Source of the DNA: Melieria omissa
Taxonomy: Eukaryota > Arthropoda > Insecta > Diptera > Ulidiidae
NCBI GenBank assembly: GCA_963971225.1
Contig: OZ020267.1
Coordinates: 91,377,648 to 91,441,647 of the forward strand
Length of the DNA stretch: 64,000 bases
Direction of reading: 5' to 3'
Shown here: positions 42,877 through 54,075 of the stretch, in pieces
How positions within the stretch are numbered: the stretch's first letter is position 1
Layout of the letters: every line of letters begins with the position of its first letter
Program-made: the position numbers and the translations under genes
The notes under the pieces: generated by a model
Told to the model about the DNA's origin: nothing
The model's input: only the letters and a program-made list of their open reading frames with translations
The model's database searches: none

Positions 42877-43484
42877 GAACTTTCGGAAGCACGGAATATG
42901 ACCGATGACGATGCGGCACTAACCCCCTTTGAGAACACTGACGCAGGGGACGCCCGACAACGAGGAGAACTTCTATGAGCACATGCTGAAGGTGCCCGGC
43001 ATCGTAATTCTCTACCTGCACGGAAATACGGGGGTCGCGCTGCGCCGGCCATCGTGTCGACATGTTCTGCTGCCACGTACTCTCGCCGGACTATCGCGGC
43101 TATGGCGACTCGGATCAGGCCTCGCCCACCGAGAAGGGTGTTGTGGGCGATGCCATCGCCGTCTACAAGTGCATCATCTCAGTGACTTTGAACCCGGTGT
43201 TCATTTGGGCCATTCGCTGGGCACCGGTGTGGCGGGTAACTTGTGTGCGCTACTACTACGCGGGTGTGTTTTCTTGTATGTACTCATTTTCCCATTGATT
43301 ATGCTAAACTATTGCAAGTGTATTTTGTTTCGTGTATCTGCAGCCGTTCAAAGATCTTCCCTGGTTGGATTTAATCATTGCACGACCCATGTACGCCAAT
43401 TCGCTGCGCTTCGAAACGGAAAAGCACATTGGTGGGTTTAAGCAGCCGGTGATGATTCTCCATGCCGAGGATGCGGTGCAGCAT
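42877..43484 (+). pseudogene. ABHD12-like serine hydrolase pseudogene
   Basis: Three frames together follow the alpha/beta-hydrolase order of ABHD12 (lysophosphatidylserine lipase family): IVILYLHGNTG (oxyanion region), VLSPDYRGYGDSDQ, then NPVFIW with the nucleophile elbow GHSLGTGVAGNL reachable only after a frameshift, PFKDLPWLDLIIARPMYANS, and KQPVMILHAEDAV near the catalytic aspartate. A splice-acceptor-like CTGCAG precedes both coding blocks (42876 and 43343), so an intron remains and this is not a processed copy. Part of the exon between GNLCALLL and PFKDLPW is missing. At least two frameshifts make it non-functional. Confidence 0.85.
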
Positions 43485-43721
43485 GATAATAAAGGAAGCA
43501 ATTAGCCTTACTGTAATGATGTGGACTGGATGTTGTGCTTGGATTTTTCCTAAAGGGCTTAATACATATTTAGTAAATACACAAAATGATTAAATCGTGC
43601 TTATTGTGAATGTAAATGTATAGATTTATGTGTGATATTTGTAATTTTTCAATTAAAACCAATTTTCCCGTTTGATGATAAAATTATACATACTGATTTT
43701 GTTTATAATTAGTTTTTACAT

Positions 43722-44036
43722 TTATTTTGCTAGTCTATTGTTAGTAGTAGAGACTGTTGGCAAATACCAATGTTTTACAGCTTCAATTAACCGTGAGGGA
43801 TCAGCAGTACTTATGGTCCCTTCATTTAGCAATAGGTTACGAATAGGTTGATGTGGTACTTCAACATATAATCATTCGCCAATATATTCAGAAAATATCA
43901 TTTGAATTTCATTTGCAACTGACAATGACTTGTGGTGGATATATGTATCAAAGGCAGAGTTGCTCTTGAATAAAAAACGAAACAATTTAAATTTGTTCAT
44001 AAATTTTGCTAAAAAACCAACTAATTTATGAGAATT
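43722..44036 (-). pseudogene. Unidentified coding-like fragment
   Basis: A 104-codon minus-strand stretch with a single internal TGA. It reads KFMNKFKLFRFLFKSNSAFD, then EIQMIFSEYIGE, stop, LYVEVPHQPIRNLLLNEGT and IEAVKHWYLPTVSTTNNRLA before its stop. The composition looks like real protein rather than random AT-rich sequence. I do not recognise the family. It could be an exon remnant of a host gene. Confidence 0.4.
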
Positions 44037-44284
44037 TTATTTGGCTTTCTTTTCTTTTAATTATACCAACATCAAAACTCAGTGATTCATTTATAAAATC
44101 GTCTTAAATTACTTTTAAGAAATTCATAGAAAACGCAATTTTTTCAGTATTTTTCACGTACACGCAATCCTGTCTTTGGTGTCCGACCACCATGGTGAGC
44201 TCAGTTTTACACGTGAACAACAACAATTTGACAGTTCTTGTCATACAGAATCGACGTCTGGTTGTCAAAGAGTGGCGCTACTTA

Positions 44285-44521
44285 GGATTTACTTTGGCGA
44301 GCATGAGCCACCACCAACATCCAAGCGGCATATCGCTTTGTTGCCCAACAACAACAACCACAGTGTGTGGTGCGCGGTCGCAGCTTCTCAGCTTACGCTC
44401 TGTGCGTTCTCGTCCCTTTTACTGCTTCCCCCGCATCGACAAACGGGTCTTACCGCTGGAACCCGCAAAGAAAATTTTCTTTACACCAGATGCGCATTCT
44501 GTATATTGTTTGTTCTGTGGT
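44285..44521 (+). mobile_element. Fragment of repeat X, right end
   Basis: Matches the terminal part of X (CAACAACAACCACAGTGTGTG ... TGTTTGTTCTGTGG). The left side joins TGGCGCTACTTAGGATTTAC, the reverse complement of sequence bordering the X fragment near 1200. Confidence 0.75.
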
Positions 44522-44525
44522 GGAA

Positions 44526-44720
44526 GTAAGTGGAATAGGAATAATTGGGTTGGGAATCAATGAACTTGGATGTGTTGCAGGGTTTTTAGGAAAATTTAGA
44601 GAACAGGAAAAATCGGAAAAATTGGATGGAAAATTGCGGGGACCGTGCACACGGCAGGAGTTGAACCCACGACCTCTGGGATGACAGTCTAGTGCACTCA
44701 CGCTAGGCTATCGAGGCTGC
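44526..44720 (-). mobile_element. tRNA-derived SINE
   Basis: On the minus strand it starts with a tRNA-like head, box A GATAGCCTAGCG and box B GGTTCAACTCC, followed by a body rich in TTTTCC. It is a different family from the SINE in the mariner. Confidence 0.7.
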
Positions 44721-45375
44721 TGCAATATCTACTAGCAAAGAATTCAATCGCAAGTTATGTTGTTATTATGCTATGCAATTATATTAAACATTGTCAATAT
44801 ATGCAGCTGTCTCCTTTATCTTCAGTTTGCCGGTTGTAAAATATTTACAATTCTAATTTGAAAAATGAGTGGAAAGAAGAATGGGCTGGATTTTGTTTGT
44901 TTGCTAATTTCCATCTTCCCGCTAGAGCGCAAAGCCTTCTGATTGGATTTGATAAACGTAAAGAGTAAGCCTAGGCGTATACGGAGACGCAGGCCGCGCA
45001 ACACAGCACAGGGCAGCGCAACGCAAATTAAACTGTGTTACGCAGCAAATGTTTGAACAGCGTATACGAATCTCGGAAAACCAGCTCACGTGTTCCGTAT
45101 CCATTCCATAAACCCAGTAATATGAGTTATTTGTCTGAATCAGACTTTGAAATATAACCTATATAATATAATTTGAGTGTAATATTGGTTGTCCACGCAC
45201 TTTTTCAATTTATTCTTCAATTTTTGCAAAAGAGCGTGTCGGCTGCACGTAGGAAATTGTATTTCAACTACAACGCGACGCAGTTGTGCGTAGGAACGTC
45301 TCTCCAGAGACAATAAAGACTTTACACTTCGAGTTGTTCTCACTTATACAGACTCATTTCTTGCTGTCTAATAAA
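44721..45375. other. Intergenic, one inverted repeat member
   Basis: AT-rich with no gene. GCCTAGGCGTATACGG at 44969-44984, with about 29 of 30 surrounding bases, is repeated in reverse complement at 50512-50540, suggesting two opposed copies of an unknown repeat. Confidence 0.5.
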
Positions 45376-45383
45376 TCCCCGAT

Positions 45384-45852
45384 CATGGCACAATAAACAA
45401 GGTAGTGGCAGGAAGGAGCGAATTTTATTTTTTTCTCGTCAGAGTTCGGTAGGTTGTCAGAAATTTTTGTCTGCTTTGTTTACATTCGGCGAACAGCATG
45501 GCCACTCAACTCTTTTTCTGTGAAATTTTAAGCATGTTTGCAATGACGAAAGGATATTATTTTTCCAATTTTCGTTAACTTTTATGAATTAACGCAAAAT
45601 CGGCGAACTAGCACTTAGCACTTTTGCCCCTAATTGTAAAACAACATATTAAAACAAAGAAGCTATGTACTTTTGTTGTTAATTGGTGTATTTTTACGTT
45701 CTCGAATAGACCAAGTGGTCTATTCGATGCTGGCAATACTGTTGGCAAGAGAACCGTCCGTCCGATTTTACAATGAACCGAACAAAAACACTAACAAAAT
45801 ACACGTGAATTTTTTCGCTCCTTCCTGCCACTACCTTGTTTATTGTGCCATG
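45384..45852. mobile_element. hAT-like MITE
   Basis: 469 bp with inverted ends CATGGCACAATAAACAAGGT (about 33 bp in all). An 8-bp duplication TCCCCGAT flanks it (45376-45383 and 45853-45860), as hAT transposases make. Non-coding. A relative is at 54076-54402. Confidence 0.88.
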
Positions 45853-46038
45853 TCCCCGATGTTACATAAATCCCCGAGCCAATAGATACATTTCGTGGTG
45901 TGTACATGAGTACTCATGAGTACCCGAAAAATTTAATGTACTACGTGTCATAGAAGTCGTTTCTACATACAACATTGCTTTACTGGTGCTGCCAAATAAA
46001 CTTCCTACCATACTTCATGGTGAACATAATTTGAATTA

Positions 46039-47166
46039 CACAGCCACACAAAAAAAAAAAAAATTTTGGCCTGGGGGTCTGACTATGTATACCATATGTT
46101 TTTGGGGTCGCTGAATCCAAATCCGAGGTCAATTTTACCCCAGCACGTCACGTTTTTGACATAACCTCAAAAAACACTTTCAAATCCACTAAAATCATAT
46201 AAAAAAAATTTTTCTAGCCTGGGGGTCGGACTATGCATACTATATGTTTCCGGGGTCGCTGAATCCAAATCCGAGGTAAATTTTACCCCAGCACGTCACG
46301 TTTTTGACATAACCTCAAAAAACACTTTCAAATCCACTAAAATCATATAAAACAAATTTTTCTAGCCTGGGGGTCGGACTATGCATACTATATGTTTTCG
46401 GGGTCGCTGAATCCAAATCCGAGGTCAATTTTACCCCAGCACGTCACGTTTTTGACATAACCTCAAAAAACACTTCAACATTCACTAAAACCATATAAAA
46501 AAAGTAAACCATGTATAAATATAACCATATAACCATGTATAAATATAAATATGTAATGTATATATATAAATAAATATGTAAATGAATAAATAAATATAAA
46601 TTAACAAATATGTGTATAAATCAATGAATAAATAACGGGCATGCTCCGTTGCCCGCCGTCTCCGCGAGGAGGTGCCCTGGATGCAGACGCACGGGAGAGT
46701 ATACCGAAATAAATCTGGAAATTCCAGAACTTAATATTATTTAATTTATTCATTGATTTATACACATATTTGTTAATTTATATTTATTTATTCATTTACA
46801 TATTTATTTATATACATACTTTACATATTTATATTTATACATGGTTTACTTTTTTTATATGGTTTTAGTGAATGTTGAAGTGTTTTTTGAGGTTATGTCA
46901 AAAAAGTGATGTGCTGGGGGTAAAATTGACCTCAGATTTGGATTCAGCGACCCCGAAAACATATAGTATGCATAGTCCGACCCCCAGGATAGAAAAAATT
47001 TTTTTTGTGTTAAGTGGATTTGAAAGTGATTTTTGAGGTTATGTCAAAAACGTGACGTGCTGGGGTAAAATTGACCTCGGATTTGGATTCAGCGACCCCA
47101 AAAACATATGGTATACATAGTCAGACCCCCAGGCCAAAATTTTTATTTTTTTTTTGTGTGGCTGTG
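46039..47166. mobile_element. Large palindromic TTA-flanked element
   Basis: Ends CACAGCCACACAAAAAA in inverted orientation with TTA on both sides (46036-46038 and 47167-47169). The left arm has three direct copies of a ~155-bp unit (GGGGGTC[T/G]GACTATG... and GGGGTCGCTGAATCCAAATC); the right arm has two in reverse. Between the AT-rich inner arms sits a GC-rich core at about 46625-46715 with a CGGGCATGCTCCGTTGCCCG hairpin. No protein is encoded. Confidence 0.8.
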
Positions 47167-47169
47167 TTA

Positions 47170-48157
47170 TTATCGTTTGTTTATTGTGCAGCAGACTTCG
47201 CAGAGGACACCGAGAATTTAAAAATAAAATAAAAACCAATTTGACTTATATATTAACTAAAGAAATCCGATTTCGGTACTTTGGGCAATTCTACTTAGAC
47301 CAAGAGGAAGTAAATAACAGATTGAATGGTATCGGGTCTGGTGGATGGAATAGTTTAGTATGGTTTGTCACGGGTGCTCTGAAATATAGAAGACTAATTA
47401 TTAGAGTCCGACCGATACCAAATTTTTTGGCCGATGCCGATGCCGATTAATCGGTCAAAAGGTCGAAAATCGGCAAGAATGAATTCAATCAAAAACACAG
47501 CTTATTTTATAAAACAACAAAAGGAACTATTACATATATAATACATTTCATCACATTCATCACAAATTAACAAACAAAAATGAGAAAATAAACAACTACA
47601 AACTAAATAAAATTACAAGAAAATTCAGAATTTAAATACATTAAACTAAAATTTCCCCCAAATTTATAACACATAAAATTAATATTTCATGAAAATTGCT
47701 CATTCTATTTGGCACAAGCAATTAACAAAAGACCCAATAGTCAATATAGCTGAACAAGGTTTTGATGTAGCAAAAATAGATTAAAAATATCTGTAAAATA
47801 TTGTCCCCTTAAATATTTGTCATAAAGTTCAAACAAATCTAAGGAGAAACCCCCTAATCAGGCAACACTGAGTTGTAACGTATAATAAAAATGTAATAAA
47901 TATACAAAGCGAGATATGAAAAAGAAACACAGTGCGATTCAGCTGCAAATAAAAACAAACAAGAAATGAAAGCAGGAAAATCGACCAAAAAAAGCCGATG
48001 TGGCATCGGCCAAAAAAGGCCGAAGCCGATGCCGATTCTTTTTTTTTTGCCGATGCCGATACTAGCCGATGCCGATGCCAATTTTTTTGGCCGATACTAG
48101 CCGATGCCGATTAATCGGTCGGACTCTACTAATTATAAATGAATATAGTTAAGCTAA
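47170..48157 (+). pseudogene. C-terminal ORF remnant of an unidentified protein, split by a MITE
   Basis: A frame with KEIRFRYFGQFYLDQEEVNN and GGWNSLVWFVTGALKYRR runs to the MITE at 47402 and, once past it, meets a stop 6-7 codons later. The sequence downstream (48760-48895) ends with an AATAAA-like word followed by a TATC microsatellite, the look of a non-LTR 3' end. I do not recognise the family. Confidence 0.35.
47402..48128. mobile_element. hAT MITE with GGCCGATGCCGAT subterminal repeats
   Basis: 727 bp, ends TAGAGTCCGACCGAT in inverted orientation, 8-bp duplication CTAATTAT (47394-47401 and 48129-48136). Repeated GCCGATGCCGAT words crowd both ends, mainly the right, and could be transposase-binding arrays. 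Confidence 0.9.
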
Positions 48158-48186
48158 GAATAAGTAAATAAAAAATAATGTATGTA

Positions 48187-48754
48187 CACCTAAGTCTGTT
48201 TTTACACGGTCTTTTTTTACACGGTTTTGATATAACACGGTTTGAAAATTGAATATTTTTAATTTTTTTACACGATTTTATTCCATTTAGCACGATTTGA
48301 AATTTTATGTACTTAAATTTTTTTTGTCAAATTTAATTTTTGCGAAGTATGTTCATATCACAAAAAAGTATTTATGAAAGAAAAAAGTCTGAAACCATCG
48401 ATAGTATCGATAGTGCTATCGATAGTTTGCGAACACTAGCTTAAAGATTTAAGTGAATTCCCTTTTAGCGCGTACAAGCAATTTTTACTGGTCAAAGCAA
48501 ATGTGAATAGCACTAATTTAGGGGAATTCCCTTTATGTGCATACAATAAAATTTACTGGTCAGAGCAATTGAAACGTGTTAATATTTTGTGAACTGTCAA
48601 TGCAATAAGACGTGTTTGGTAAAGAAATGTAGAGGTTTTAGAGATTAGGAACAAATCACCCATTTTTGTATACGATCAATGTCTTTTTTTACACGGTTTT
48701 TTTTTACACGGCTTCTTCTGGAACCAATCTACCGTGTAAAAACAGACTTAGGTG
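48187..48754. mobile_element. TA-flanked MITE with TTTACACGG repeats
   Basis: 568 bp, ends CACCTAAGTCTGTTTTTACA in inverted orientation with TA on each side. TTTTTACACGG occurs several times near both ends. Tc1/mariner-type targeting is likely. No transposase is present. Confidence 0.78.
48396..48427. promoter_or_regulatory. Cluster of ATCGATAG (DRE/BEAF-like) sites
   Basis: Three overlapping-spaced ATCGATAG words within 32 bases in the centre of the TA-flanked MITE. TATCGATA/CGATA are the binding words of DREF and BEAF-32 in Drosophila; function here is inference. Confidence 0.45.
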
Positions 48755-48895
48755 TATGCTAAGTTTGCAGACGACCTGAGGGTCAATGTTGTATATCCTT
48801 TGTTTATAAATTTTAGTTCATATACATAACTATATTATAAGAAATTGTATGAATTGTTCTATAATTATTAGAGAAATGAAAATTAATAAAGGATT

Positions 48896-48955
48896 TATCT
48901 ATCTTATCTATCTCTATCTATCATTCTATCTATCTATCTATCTATCTATATATTA
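48896..48955. repeat. (TATC)n microsatellite
   Basis: Imperfect TATC/ATCT tandem repeats directly after an AATAAAGG word. Confidence 0.85.
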
Positions 48956-50640
48956 ACTTAAAGAAGTGATTTTCGCAAGCGTAAGTATATTCATTATGTC
49001 ATTGTGTGCACATTTTGTATCTTTTGTTTTCATGCTATTGTTTTAAAAATATGAATTTTTGATTTTCTATTTATTGGTGAAAGCTATTTTTTCAAATTTT
49101 GTATCTTTTCTTTCATCTTATTGTTTAATGAAAATGAATTTTTGATTTATGATTATTGGTTCAATCTTTATGTGATTTAAATGTTCCTTATGTTTTATAA
49201 AATATTGTAATGAGTGAAATATGCCTACAGGGGAACCGAGCACCCAAAAAAAAAATCGGTAACGCGCCTATTTTGCATACCTCTATGGTGGTGGGGAATA
49301 TGCAAAGATATTTATATAGATATATCTATTACGTGTAATAAATTTGTATTATAAATGAATAAAGCATATTGTGATGTACATTAGTTACTTGCAATAAGAG
49401 GAATCTTAAAATATTTGTCGTTTAGATTGTATACATTTTCAAATCAAAAAATTACAATATATCAAAACTTAGCACAATATTTCTCAATTTTTTGTTTTTT
49501 GAAATTACCCCCGGGCGGCATCAGGTTGACGATAAAATATCAAATCCAACAGCTGATATTTTTTCACCACAACTTTTGCCAATTGGCAGTACAAAATTTC
49601 TATGCAAAAGGGAGGCAGAATAATGCAAAAATATAACAATATGAACGAACCAAAACAATTTTGATTACTGGCAAACTCTTTGACATCACATTTAGATTAT
49701 AGAATGAACACATATTCTTGTTCCGGCAGCGATTTTACTGTAAATCATTATTTTGTGTACAAACATCCATCCCCGAAAAATGTTCAAGCAGAAAACAGCT
49801 GATTGGGTTTCACCACGAATTGTAAATGCATTGCAGAATTGAAACTTGTATGAAAAATAACCAAAAAGCAATGCAAAATAATAGGAAACTTGAATGAGCT
49901 ATAAGCAATATTATGATAGCGCTTTTCTTAGTAATGAATAATTTATTGATTAATATACAGTGAGATACTTCCGATTGCTTTTTTATTGGAAAACTAATTA
50001 TCATTTTCCGGCAGCAAAATAAGTCCGCGAGCTGCTCCGGACAATAGATAAATCGAAAAACCAGCTGAGCACCAATTCACCATGAAGTGAATGCAAAATA
50101 AAAAGGAAATTTGTATGGCAGAAGGCGAAAGTTTTACGTAAAATAATAGACAGTCGACGCATTCTAAGGTATTGTAGGGCACGCAAACCACATATATGCA
50201 CTATCTGAGATGTTCAGAGTGAAAAACATTTATTCCGGCAATACTTTTCATATACAACCAAATGCTTTAAATTTTTTCCCCGGCAACCAAATTGTAAACA
50301 GCTGATTTCTTTGCTCTCACGGAGTTTTTATCTTGGTTATCTAGATAATCACACGTATAGGAAATTTCAGCTGTTTTTGGCTAAATGAGCGAGTGTAATG
50401 TCTTATTTGTCTCTGGTCTCTCCGCCGAACGCGACTATGTCGCTGTATACGCTGTCATAGGGTACTGCATTATTTACAAAAAATTGAACTACGCTGAGCT
50501 GTGCTGCGAGAGAGGCCTGCGTGTCCGTATACGCCTAGGCTAAAGGTTGGTCGTTAAGATACACACGTTGCGATTTCCGACACAACTCGTTCGCCCAACT
50601 TCATTTTTCTCATACATTTTGTTGTGCAGACCATGATACA
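48956..50640. other. Repeat-derived DNA without a recognised gene
   Basis: Contains several CAGCTGAT and TTTCACCAC words of the kind seen near other MITE remnants here. At 49250-49275 there is a GGTAACGCGCC word resembling the reverse complement of 57545-57560. The CCGTATACGCCTAGGC repeat end is at 50525. No complete element could be delimited. Confidence 0.4.
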
Positions 50641-52153
50641 ATTATAAAGGTAGTGCATTCCCGATAGGCGCTCCCTCAAAAGCTGTCAACTCGATGCCTT
50701 ATTGAATTTGAAATGAAAAATAATGTTGCTTTGTTTTGTTTGCTTACCTGCACATGTAGGCACACGAAAAAAAATTTTGTTTCAATTAGATCTTTCAAAC
50801 AATGCCGAAATTAAGCTGCACGTTGTGCCAGAAGTCGTGGGCAAATAGTAATATATGTGTGTTAATTTTTTAATCACAATATGCTCATCTAAAGGTCCAT
50901 AACTTATCTTGTCTTATCAATTACAGGGCATTTTAAAGTACGAATTTTCCACCTATTTGTGAAAATGTCCCCATCATTATAAGCAACACTCTGTATAAGG
51001 CATTGTCAGTGGAAGTAGAGTAGAGTAGTGGAAATTCAAACGCAGTGTTTTCTTAAAAGCAGTATCCGTGGAAATATTCTCCAATTCATCGTCCGAGTTT
51101 TCATTTTGGTGAATTTTTTTCAGCTCATTCATGTTCATACCTCAAAAGTTCCCAAGTCGAATTCATACAGGTGATAGCGTTAGGGCAGCAACAAAATTTC
51201 AATGTATTTTTTTTTTGTTTTCTGTTGTTTTAGATTGTAAAAACCAACCATTCAAAAAAAGCTTGCTTTTTTTATTTTTAAGCTGTCACAGTTTTACACA
51301 GGCATTTTGACAATCTAGAAATTTTCCACCACAAAAATATCAAATCAGCTGATTCAAATCGCCTTGATACCATTGGGATAAATTTTTGCATAGGCTGTCA
51401 AAAGTTTTTCATGTGTGGTATGACGAAAACTTGTATTTTTATATTTTCCACACAACACGACCGAAATATCAAAATATTTTGATTGTGCGACACGAACAAT
51501 TGCGCTACACACGATGCGATTTGGTGAACAACCTTGTCCAGTTGTACAACAAATCGGAACGTGTATGGGCCGTATAATGCTGTTTCCCATAGGGAAATTA
51601 ATGCAACTTTTTATGCAAATATCTCCCGATAGGCCTTATCAATCTAAATCTTGAAAAGTTTGTGCAAAGACGATCATCGAGAGCTTTAAAATGGTATATT
51701 AGAGATCTCAGAGCCCCTTATTCAATGTTCCTTAGCAAATAGTAGTAGTTGTGTACAATATTCTCTTCAGTGGTTCTCACTCTCTACGTTTACATTGAGC
51801 TCAAATGCGTAATTTCAAATGACTCATTTCAAAGTGTTTACGTGGCCTCATTTGCATTTCGTTTGACAGCTAATGTCAAACGCTCAATGCACATGCCCTC
51901 TTGTCGCAGCTCGTAAAGCAGTTCTTTTCCGGGCTCTGACTAAATAATTTGTTACTCTTTTGCTGCCTCTATGTTTTACACACTGCAATATTTAAATATG
52001 TAGGATTTTGGTAAACGGCGATGCCGGATTTTTAGAATTTTATTCAATATTTCAGCTGAGCGCTGCGCTCGCTTTTATACACAATATTACATTGGAAAAC
52101 ATGGACGCTATCTTGAAAATTGTACATTGCAAGTAAAAACATTTGAACACGTA
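50641..52153. other. No gene recognised
   Basis: AT-rich. A CATGATACAATTATAAAGGTAG word at about 50632 resembles the end of the hAT-like MITE at 45384, but no partner end was found. Confidence 0.4.
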
Positions 52154-53820
52154 ATAGTATAAACACAACCAAGTCGTCGTGCGAATTTATATGCAGCGAA
52201 AAATTACGCAGTGCGTCGTCGTCGTGAAAATACGCACAGTAAAACAGAATGATGCGACATTCGCATCAGCTATTATTTCTGCAAACACGGCAAACACACA
52301 ATTGCCTTTTATTTTGAGCGAATGAAATCAACATGAATTCGATAAGTCGAGAAAACGAGCATATGGGTACGTCGTTATTGTTGTCCTTTGAGGGCGGTTA
52401 ATCTTAATGTGCATATAGGTTGCAGACAATCACCATGTGGTCACAAACTATTTCTCGAGCGGCAAGAAACAGGGTCTGCCGTCATTATTCAATTACGCCA
52501 AGGAAAGTCTGCTGCCGACGCACAAGAAGTCCTTCTGAAGGTGCAATGCAACACTTACTCGCTCGAGAACCGCTGGCGAGATTCATTGGACCGCGCGATT
52601 AAAAGCAATTTGTATTAAGACACATACCTGGCTAAGGATTTATTTATTTTTTTTTTTTGTAATAAGCAGCGTGTTTACAAAACAAACATGAGATTGGAAT
52701 ACAGACCACCACAGATACCAAAATACGCCTTCGTTGCCATGTCCACGAACAAACCTGTCTCGACCACGCCCGGTATGAGCAGCAAATCTTCATTCACCGC
52801 CTTCCAGTCGTAAACCGTTGTCGGCTCAAAGTGCCAGTCAAGTATGAAGTTGCCATTGTCCGTGACGCACGGCCCCGCCTTGGCTACCGCCATGCATGGC
52901 CGCAATGCGCTGCCTTATTGGCACATATGCCATGGGCACCACCTCGATCGGAATCCCCTTCTTGTACTGTTCGCCCAGGCGCTGCGAGTTCTTGGTGTAG
53001 TCCGCTATGACAATAAGCTGCTTCGCGCAGACGGCCACTATTTTCTCCTGAAGCAGACACCCGCCGCCGCCCTTGATCAGTACCATGTCGCTATCGACCT
53101 CGTCGGCGCCATCGATGGCCACGGCCAGCTTTGTATGCCGGTCCAGATCGCCCAGCTGCAGCTGATGCTCGAGAATCGGCTGATGCGCCTGAAAGCTAGT
53201 GGGCACGCACACCACCTCCAGTCCCTCGGAGCGCACCCGCTCTGCCAGGCGCTCGACGGCAAACACTACCGGGCGTATTGTCATATGCGCAAACTTGATT
53301 TGTCCAGGCGACGACTTTTGCTACTTTCGGGGCAGCAATATTAGCCAAATTCCTTCACGGCAGCACAAAACCGGCTCCACCTGCAACTCTAATCAGAAGC
53401 GCAACTGCCAGTGCGGGCACGATTTCTTTCGCTGCTCAGTCAATTAGGGGCTCCGTCTTGTCCATTTTCTAAAACATACGAAAGGGAAAGACAAAATAGA
53501 TTATTTGGCACAATTTTTTATTAAAATTTGAACCACTTACAACTTTGCAACCTCAAAAAACCACAAATCACAAAATTTTACCACAATTTTTCGTTTGTTT
53601 GTTTTTTTGTTTTTCACCGCTGACAGCTGCACAGCTGATTGGTTCGCACGACGACTGCGACCAAATTAGAATTTGTTCTATCGTCGGACGACCGGTCGTC
53701 GGTCGAATATCGCAGTCGTCGTCGTTGTGGGCAATCACATTTACTGCTGTGTGTTTTAATTTTGACAGCGTACGTTCGCTGCGTAAAAATCGCACGACGA
53801 CTTGGTTGTGTTTATACTAT
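52154..53820. repeat. Inverted-repeat-flanked segment carrying the Rpi pseudogene
   Basis: TAAACACAACCAAGTCGTCG and five further bases (52160-52184) recur exactly in reverse complement at 53790-53814. Imperfect matching extends the arms to about 47 bp (52154-52200 and 53774-53820). The enclosed 1.6 kb holds host-derived coding sequence. Target duplications were not seen, so it may be a gene-capturing element or simply two opposed MITE remnants. Confidence 0.55.
52675..53461 (-). pseudogene. Rpi: Ribose-5-phosphate isomerase (RpiA-type) pseudogene
   Basis: RpiA interconverts ribose-5-phosphate and ribulose-5-phosphate in the pentose phosphate pathway. From an ATG at about 53461 (MDKTEPLID, then a TGA) the gene continues in other frames to [40 protein letters not shown] (the substrate-binding DGADE), [13 protein letters not shown] (KGGGG loop), [16 protein letters not shown] and [17 protein letters not shown]. 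After a small out-of-frame deletion near 52900 it resumes as [20 protein letters not shown] and IPGVVETGLFVDMATKAYFG. The N-terminal GSGST loop is degraded. One nonsense codon and at least two frameshifts make it a pseudogene. No clear introns are visible. Confidence 0.9.
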
Positions 53821-54075
53821 AAAACAGAGCCATTTGGCAGTGTCATTCATTCGATTTTCAAATTTCGTGGCGAACGGTCGCTTGACCACAATCATCCATT
53901 TTGTTAGGTTAAGTTTGTTCTTTTTGTTGAATAAAAAGAGTGGCAAGTTCGTAGCCAAAAGACTATGTATTACCACAGAATAAACAGTATACAGAAGGCA
54001 CATCTGAAATAATTTTGCGATTTCATTTCAGACGCGGGCGGGAAGCAACAAAGGTGAGGAAAATGCAAAGGGAAC

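Noticed and set aside
47854..48081. Minus-strand frame beginning MASASASIGIG
   Set aside because: It translates the GCCGAT repeats of a hAT MITE; low complexity.
52388..52618. Plus-strand frames of 60-76 codons next to the Rpi pseudogene, one with a basic, mitochondrial-targeting-like start (MWSQTISRAARNRVCRHYS)
   Set aside because: Two frames are equally open, no family is recognised and there is no continuation; may be an exon fragment but cannot be supported.
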